Of a DNA stretch of 11,225 bases, positions 6,969-11,225 are shown one piece after another. The DNA is taken from the NCBI GenBank assembly GCA_905236955.1, contig CAJOQW010000071.1, positions 1 through 11,225 on the forward strand, given 5' to 3'. The notes under the pieces are model-generated. The model was not told the DNA's origin. It saw nothing but the letters and a program-made list of their open reading frames with translations, and did no database searches. The stretch's first letter is position 1. Each line of letters starts with the position of its first letter. The position numbers were made by a program, and so were the translations under genes. This stretch comes from an uncultured Bacteroidales bacterium. GTDB taxonomy: Bacteria; Bacteroidota; Bacteroidia; Bacteroidales; UBA932.

Positions 6969-6984
6969 ATGCAAACGTTTTCAT
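6969..6984. promoter_or_regulatory. LacI-family-like operator between the divergent promoters
   Basis: ATGCAAACGTTTTCAT is a 16-bp near-perfect palindrome around a central CG: its 8-bp half-sites (ATGCAAAC and ATGAAAAC on the opposite strand) differ at one base. Its 14-bp core fits the TGNAANCGNTNNCA pattern of LacI/CcpA-type operators. It lies 17 bp upstream of the leftward -33 element and directly beside a possible -33 TTTG (6984-6987) of the rightward promoter, so one repressor could control both arms. No regulator gene is in the window. Confidence 0.5.
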
Positions 6985-7013
6985 TTGTTGTGGTTTTTTC
7001 GATGTATTTGTGT

Positions 7014-7021
7014 TATATTTG
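7014..7021 (+). promoter_or_regulatory. Possible -7 element (TAnnTTTG) for the rightward operon
   Basis: TATATTTG matches the Bacteroidota -7 consensus exactly, but the best -33 candidates (TTTG 6984-6987, TTG 6988-6990) are 23-26 nt upstream, further than usual. Initiation would fall around 7028, leaving almost no leader before ATG 7030. An alternative imperfect -7, TATTTGTG at 7005-7012, lies 17 nt after the TTTG. Which one is used cannot be decided by eye. Confidence 0.3.
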
Positions 7022-7029
7022 GCATTTGT

Positions 7030-8568
7030 ATGTCAATCAACCACACATTTTCTACACTGTTTCTGGCTCTTTCGTTGTCCGTTTCTTGTCCGGCGCAGGA
7101 CTGGCCGGTACTCGATGCCCGCGATTATTCCCACTGGGTGGAGTTTTTCGATGTGATGGAGGATGAACCCGTGGTGAATGCCATCCCCGATTCCCTTGCC
7201 TGGGGCTGGATGCAGGACAACATCCCCCTTCTCGACTGTCCCGACAAGGAGTTCGAACAGATGTGGTACTTCCGCTGGTGGGCATTCCGCAAGCATATAG
7301 TTGAAACCCCGTACGGTTACGCCCTCACCGAGTTCATCATCCACCGCAGCCATGCCGACAAATGGGACATGATAAGCTGCGCGGTGGGACACCATATCTA
7401 CGAGGGCCGCTGGCTCAGGGACCCTAAATGGATAGAAGACTACATGAGGGTTTGGTTCACCGGTGAGGATGGTTCCCCCATGAAGGGATACAACAAGTTC
7501 AGTTCATGGACATCGTATGCCCTTCTCGAAAAATACAAGGTGGATCTCAGGAAAGACTTCCTGCTTGCCCAGCTGGAGCCCCTCAAGGTGAAATACAAGG
7601 AGTGGGAAGACACCAGGGTGCGTCCCGACGGCCTTTTTTGGCAGCACGACGTCAAGGACGGCATGGAAGAGTCCATAAGCGGCGGACGCAGGGTGCAGAA
7701 TGCCCGGCCCACCATCAACAGCTACATGTACGCCAATTCGGTGGCCCTCGCCAGGATATCGGAGATGGCGGGCGACCATGTCTCGGCCGGGCAGTACCGT
7801 GCCAAGGCGGACAGGATACGCGCCGGCGTGCTCTCCCTCTGGAATCCGGACCACGCCTTTTTCGAGACCGTCCTGGAAGACGGCTCCTTCGCCCAGGCCA
7901 GGGAGGCCATCGGATTCATACCCTGGTATTTCGGCATCCCGGACAAGGGCACATACGACTGCGCATGGGCCCAGCTGAACGATCCCGAAGGTTTTTGCGC
8001 ACCCGCCGGGCTGACGACCGCGGAACGCCGTCACCCGGCTTTCCGCACACACGGGTTCCGCACCTGCGAATGGGACGGAGCCATCTGGCCCTTCGCCACT
8101 TCCCAGACACTCACGGCCCTGGCCAATTTCCTGAACGACTACGGTCCCCAGGAAGTGGCGGGCAAGGCCGACTGGTGGAGGGAGATGAAGAAGTACGAAG
8201 TGTCCCAGCACAAGAAAGGCATCCCGTATGTGGGTGAGTATCAAGATGAAATAACCGGCGAGTGGGTGTTCGGCGACGCGGAGCGCAGCCGGTGGTACAA
8301 CCATTCCACATGGGCCGACCTCGTGGTGACAGGGCTCGCGGGCATCCGGCCTTCGGAAGGGAACAAACTTACCGTCAATCCCTTGCTGCCGCAGGGCACC
8401 TGGGACTGGTTCTGTCTTGACGCCCTGCCCTATCACGGCCACATCATAACCGTACTGTGGGATGTCGACGGCCGCCGTTACGGCCGCGGTGCCGGTCTTA
8501 CCGTGCTTGTGGACGGAGTGCCCGCGGGAAACCGTGCCGATATCGGAAAACTTGAAATCACTTTATGA
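7030..8568 (+). CDS. Secreted MGH1-like (alpha/alpha)6-barrel glycoside hydrolase
   Basis: A 512-residue exported hydrolase. The signal peptide covers residues 1-22, with likely cleavage at CPA|QDW; Cys20 does not sit in a good lipobox, so a soluble periplasmic or secreted enzyme is favoured. The rest resembles the mannosylglycerate-hydrolase-like (MGH1/GH63-type) six-hairpin domain: FWQHDVKDGMEESISG (203-218), RPTINSYMYANSVALA (226-241), CEWDGAIWPFATSQ (346-359), and a conserved WYNHSTWADLVVTGLAG (422-438). By analogy with GH63-type enzymes the acid is probably in the DGMEES segment (D210 or a nearby acidic residue) and the base in the 403-411 acidic segment; both are inferred. I chose ATG 7030 because it starts the signal peptide; an upstream TTG at 6985 would bury it. 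The stop overlaps the GH78 start (TTATGATG), so the two are coupled. The sugar it releases cannot be told from sequence alone. Confidence 0.82.
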   Translation: MSINHTFSTLFLALSLSVSCPAQDWPVLDARDYSHWVEFFDVMEDEPVVNAIPDSLAWGWMQDNIPLLDCPDKEFEQMWYFRWWAFRKHIVETPYGYALTEFIIHRSHADKWDMISCAVGHHIYEGRWLRDPKWIEDYMRVWFTGEDGSPMKGYNKFSSWTSYALLEKYKVDLRKDFLLAQLEPLKVKYKEWEDTRVRPDGLFWQHDVKDGMEESISGGRRVQNARPTINSYMYANSVALARISEMAGDHVSAGQYRAKADRIRAGVLSLWNPDHAFFETVLEDGSFAQAREAIGFIPWYFGIPDKGTYDCAWAQLNDPEGFCAPAGLTTAERRHPAFRTHGFRTCEWDGAIWPFATSQTLTALANFLNDYGPQEVAGKADWWREMKKYEVSQHKKGIPYVGEYQDEITGEWVFGDAERSRWYNHSTWADLVVTGLAGIRPSEGNKLTVNPLLPQGTWDWFCLDALPYHGHIITVLWDVDGRRYGRGAGLTVLVDGVPAGNRADIGKLEITL

Positions 8569-11225
8569 TGAAACTCGGAAATATATTTCTGACAGCCTGC
8601 CTTTGCGCGCTGTCCCTGCCTCTCTCCGGTGAAGTCCGGGTAGAGCGCCTGCTCGTCGAGAACATGGACGGGCCCACCGTCGTGGAAAGAGCGGCTCCCC
8701 GCCTCAGCTGGAACCTCTCCTCCGACTCCCGCAACGTCATGCAGACGGCGTACCGCATCATCGTCTGCTCTTCCCCCGAAAAGGCCGCCGCCTGCGAAGG
8801 CGACGTCTGGGACTCCGGCAAGGTGGACTCGGACGAGACCATACTCGTGCCCTATGGCGGCGCCAGGATACTCCAGAACACCGCCGTGTGGTGGAGGGTG
8901 AAGTCCTTTACCACCGACGGCGAAAGCCCGTGGAGCGAGCCCTCCACCTGGAGCACGGGCCTTTATTCCTTCAAGGCATGGAATGCATATTGGATAGGGG
9001 TGGAGCGCGCCACCGCCGCGGACCATCCCGAAAAGGATGTGCTTGCGGCGAGGTACCTGCGCACGGAGTTCTCCTCCGAAGGCGGGGTGCGCCGTGCGAC
9101 GGCCTTCATTTCGGGCCTGGGCTGGTACGAACTCTTCATCAATGGGGAACGCATCGGCGACCAGGAGCTGGCTCCTTCTCCGACCGACTACCGGCAGACC
9201 CAGCATTACAACGGTTTCGACGTCACGGGGCAGATTGTTTCCGGCAAGAATGCGATAGGCGTCACCCTGGGCAGCGGCTGTTATTTCGCCATGCGCCAGG
9301 CCAAGCCGTACAAGAACAACTCTTTCGGATATCCCAAACTCCTGTTCACCCTGATAATCGAATACGCCGACGGTTCCGTGCGGCAGATATCCTCGAACGA
9401 GAGATGGAAAGCGACCACCGACGGCCCCATCACCGCGGCCAACGAATATGACGGCGAAGACTACGACGCCCGCAAGGAGATGAAGGGCTGGGACAAGCCC
9501 GGATTCGACGACTCCGCCTGGAGGAATGCCGAGCGCACCCAGATCCCCATCGGAGAGCTGCGCGGCATGATGCATCCTTTCATGAAGGTCATGAAGACCC
9601 TCAAGCCCGTGGGCATAAGCAAGCTGTCGGAAGGCAAGTGGATCATGGACATGGGACAGAATTTCACCGGATGGCTCGACATGAAGGTCAAGGGTCCCGC
9701 CGGCACCAAGGTGACCCTCCGTTTCGCCGAGACCCTGAAAGGGGACGGCAGCCTGAACACCGCCAACCTGCGCAATGCCAAGGCCACCGACAACTATATC
9801 CTTTCCGGAGCCCCGGAAGGCGAACGCTGGCATCCTTCTTTCACCTATCACGGTTTCCGCTATGTCGAGATAAGCGGCTGGCCCGGAGTCCCGACCGTGG
9901 ACGATTTCACCGGCGAGGTGATATTCGACGGAATGGAGACGATAGGCTCCTTCGAGACCGACAACGCGACCCTCAACGCCGTCACCCGCAATGCATGGTG
10001 GGGATTCGCGGGCAACTACAAGGGAATGCCGGTGGACTGTCCGCAGAGGAATGAGCGCCAGCCCTGGCTGGGCGACCGCATCCGCAGCACATTCAGCGAA
10101 TCGTATATCTTCGACAACGAGGCCCTATACGACAAATGGACCGCGGACATAGTCCAGGCCCAGCGCTATGACGGGTCTATCCCCGACGTGGCTCCCGCTT
10201 TCTGGAATTACTACTCCGACAACATGACCTGGCCTTCCACCCTGCCGTTCGCCGTCGAGATGCTCTATAAGCGTTGGGGCAACATCGAGCCCATACAGCG
10301 CAGTTACGCACCCATCCGCAAATGGCTCGATTACATGAAGACCGAGTACATGGGCGGGGATTACATCATCTCCAAGGACTCTTATGGCGACTGGTGCATG
10401 CCCCCCGAGAGCCCCGAGATAATCCACTCGAAGGATCCCTCCCGCATCACCGACCCCGGCCTCATAGCCACATCGTTCTACTGCAAGATGCTTGAAGTCA
10501 TGACGGAATTCGCCCGCCTCACCGGCAACGAGGCGGATATCCCCTCATATGCGGAACTCCGCGCAAAGATGCGCAAGGCTCTCAATGACAAATACTTCAA
10601 CCCCGAAGGATACTATTCCAACAATACCACTACCGCCAATCTCCTTCCGCTTGCCTTCGGCCTCGTTCCCGAAGGACGTGAAGACGATGTATGCAGGCAT
10701 ATAGTGGCCAAGGTCGCTTCTTCCGGCTTCAGGACATCGGGCGGAGTGCTTTGCGCGCAGTGGCATCTCACCGAACTCTGCAGGCGCGGAAGGCCCGACG
10801 TAGCCTATGCGATAGCTACCGCTACCGGTTATCCGTCATGGGGTTATATGGTAAGCAAGGGCGCCACCACCATATGGGAACTCTTCAACGGCGACACCGC
10901 CGACTCCGCCATGAACAGCGGCAACCACGTGATGATAATCGGCGACATGCTCGACTTCTGCTACGGCAACCTGGCCGGCATACAGGCGGAGGAACCCGGT
11001 TTCAAGACCATACGCATAGCTCCCGAATTCGGCATCGACGACCTTGGCGAAGTGAAAGCCTCGTACCGCTCGGTACGCGGCCTGATAGAAAGCAGCTGGA
11101 AACGCACCAACGGCAAGATCCGCTGGAAGGTCACGGTACCGGCCGGCACCAAGGCCGTCCTGGTGTATCCCGACCGCGAGGAAACCGTGGGTTCGGGCTC
11201 ATACGACATCACTTTCGATTATCAC
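8565..11225 (+). CDS. GH78 alpha-L-rhamnosidase, secreted (C-terminus cut by window edge)
   Basis: Removes terminal alpha-L-rhamnose from plant glycans. 887 residues are visible and the frame is still open at the window edge. A signal peptide covers about residues 1-22. Domains in order: N-terminal beta-sandwich, fibronectin-like (about 25-135), the rhamnosidase N-terminal/CBM67-like sandwich (about 140-330), a second sandwich (about 345-450), the six-hairpin catalytic barrel (about 460-800) and the C-terminal beta domain (from about 800). Catalytic motifs: DCPQRNERQPWLGD (491-504; D491, E497 and D504 match the acidic set of GH78), DGSIPDVAP (536-544), and TTIWE with probable base E772. The C-terminal domain is nearly complete (KVTVPAGTKAVLVYPD), so only a few dozen residues are probably missing. 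Either ATG 8565 or ATG 8568 may start it; both overlap the upstream TGA. Identification as GH78 is strong; the precise linkage is not known. Confidence 0.94.
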   Translation, partial: MMKLGNIFLTACLCALSLPLSGEVRVERLLVENMDGPTVVERAAPRLSWNLSSDSRNVMQTAYRIIVCSSPEKAAACEGDVWDSGKVDSDETILVPYGGARILQNTAVWWRVKSFTTDGESPWSEPSTWSTGLYSFKAWNAYWIGVERATAADHPEKDVLAARYLRTEFSSEGGVRRATAFISGLGWYELFINGERIGDQELAPSPTDYRQTQHYNGFDVTGQIVSGKNAIGVTLGSGCYFAMRQAKPYKNNSFGYPKLLFTLIIEYADGSVRQISSNERWKATTDGPITAANEYDGEDYDARKEMKGWDKPGFDDSAWRNAERTQIPIGELRGMMHPFMKVMKTLKPVGISKLSEGKWIMDMGQNFTGWLDMKVKGPAGTKVTLRFAETLKGDGSLNTANLRNAKATDNYILSGAPEGERWHPSFTYHGFRYVEISGWPGVPTVDDFTGEVIFDGMETIGSFETDNATLNAVTRNAWWGFAGNYKGMPVDCPQRNERQPWLGDRIRSTFSESYIFDNEALYDKWTADIVQAQRYDGSIPDVAPAFWNYYSDNMTWPSTLPFAVEMLYKRWGNIEPIQRSYAPIRKWLDYMKTEYMGGDYIISKDSYGDWCMPPESPEIIHSKDPSRITDPGLIATSFYCKMLEVMTEFARLTGNEADIPSYAELRAKMRKALNDKYFNPEGYYSNNTTTANLLPLAFGLVPEGREDDVCRHIVAKVASSGFRTSGGVLCAQWHLTELCRRGRPDVAYAIATATGYPSWGYMVSKGATTIWELFNGDTADSAMNSGNHVMIIGDMLDFCYGNLAGIQAEEPGFKTIRIAPEFGIDDLGEVKASYRSVRGLIESSWKRTNGKIRWKVTVPAGTKAVLVYPDREETVGSGSYDITFDYH

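Noticed and set aside
7504..8442. 312-codon minus-strand frame opposite the MGH1-like hydrolase
   Set aside because: Antisense shadow; the sense frame has the conserved hydrolase motifs.
8478..9851. 457-codon minus-strand frame opposite the GH78 gene
   Set aside because: The plus strand encodes a clear GH78 with signal peptide and catalytic motifs; the antisense frame is Gly/Val-rich without domains.

Overview
The window looks like a carbohydrate-utilisation locus from a GC-rich member of the Bacteroidota, probably Bacteroidales. The reasons are: glycoside hydrolases with N-terminal secretion signals, no obvious Shine-Dalgarno sites, AT-rich start contexts, a promoter resembling the Bacteroidota TTTG / TAnnTTTG type, and many ATA (Ile) and AGG (Arg) codons in otherwise GC-rich genes. 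The genus cannot be fixed from the window, and no SusC/SusD pair lies inside it.

Layout: two gene sets diverge from one AT-rich intergenic region (6875-7029). Leftward (minus strand, in transcription order) are a dihydrodipicolinate-synthase/N-acetylneuraminate-lyase superfamily aldolase, a sodium:solute symporter, a PdxA2-type 4-phospho-acid dehydrogenase, a DUF1537 four-carbon acid-sugar kinase, a beta-propeller (Asp-box/BNR) lipoprotein with a repeat tail, and a protein of unknown function cut by the window edge. The first five overlap each other by 1-8 nt, so they form one translationally coupled operon. Rightward (plus strand) are an MGH1-like (alpha/alpha)6 glycoside hydrolase and a GH78 alpha-L-rhamnosidase, again overlapping; the rhamnosidase runs off the right edge.

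How they may work together (inference): the secreted hydrolases and the propeller lipoprotein strip a rhamnose-containing glycan, the symporter imports a small acidic sugar, the aldolase splits off pyruvate, and the kinase plus PdxA2 turn a four-carbon sugar acid into DHAP and CO2, as in the described D-threonate pathway. An attractive fit is the plant pectin rhamnogalacturonan II acid Dha (3-deoxy-D-lyxo-2-heptulosaric acid). On paper, retro-aldol cleavage of Dha gives pyruvate and a C4 aldehyde acid with D-threo configuration, and reducing that aldehyde gives D-threonate. The required reductase is not seen here.

The shared intergenic region carries a near-palindromic LacI-family-like operator between the two promoters, which suggests that both arms respond to one sugar signal.
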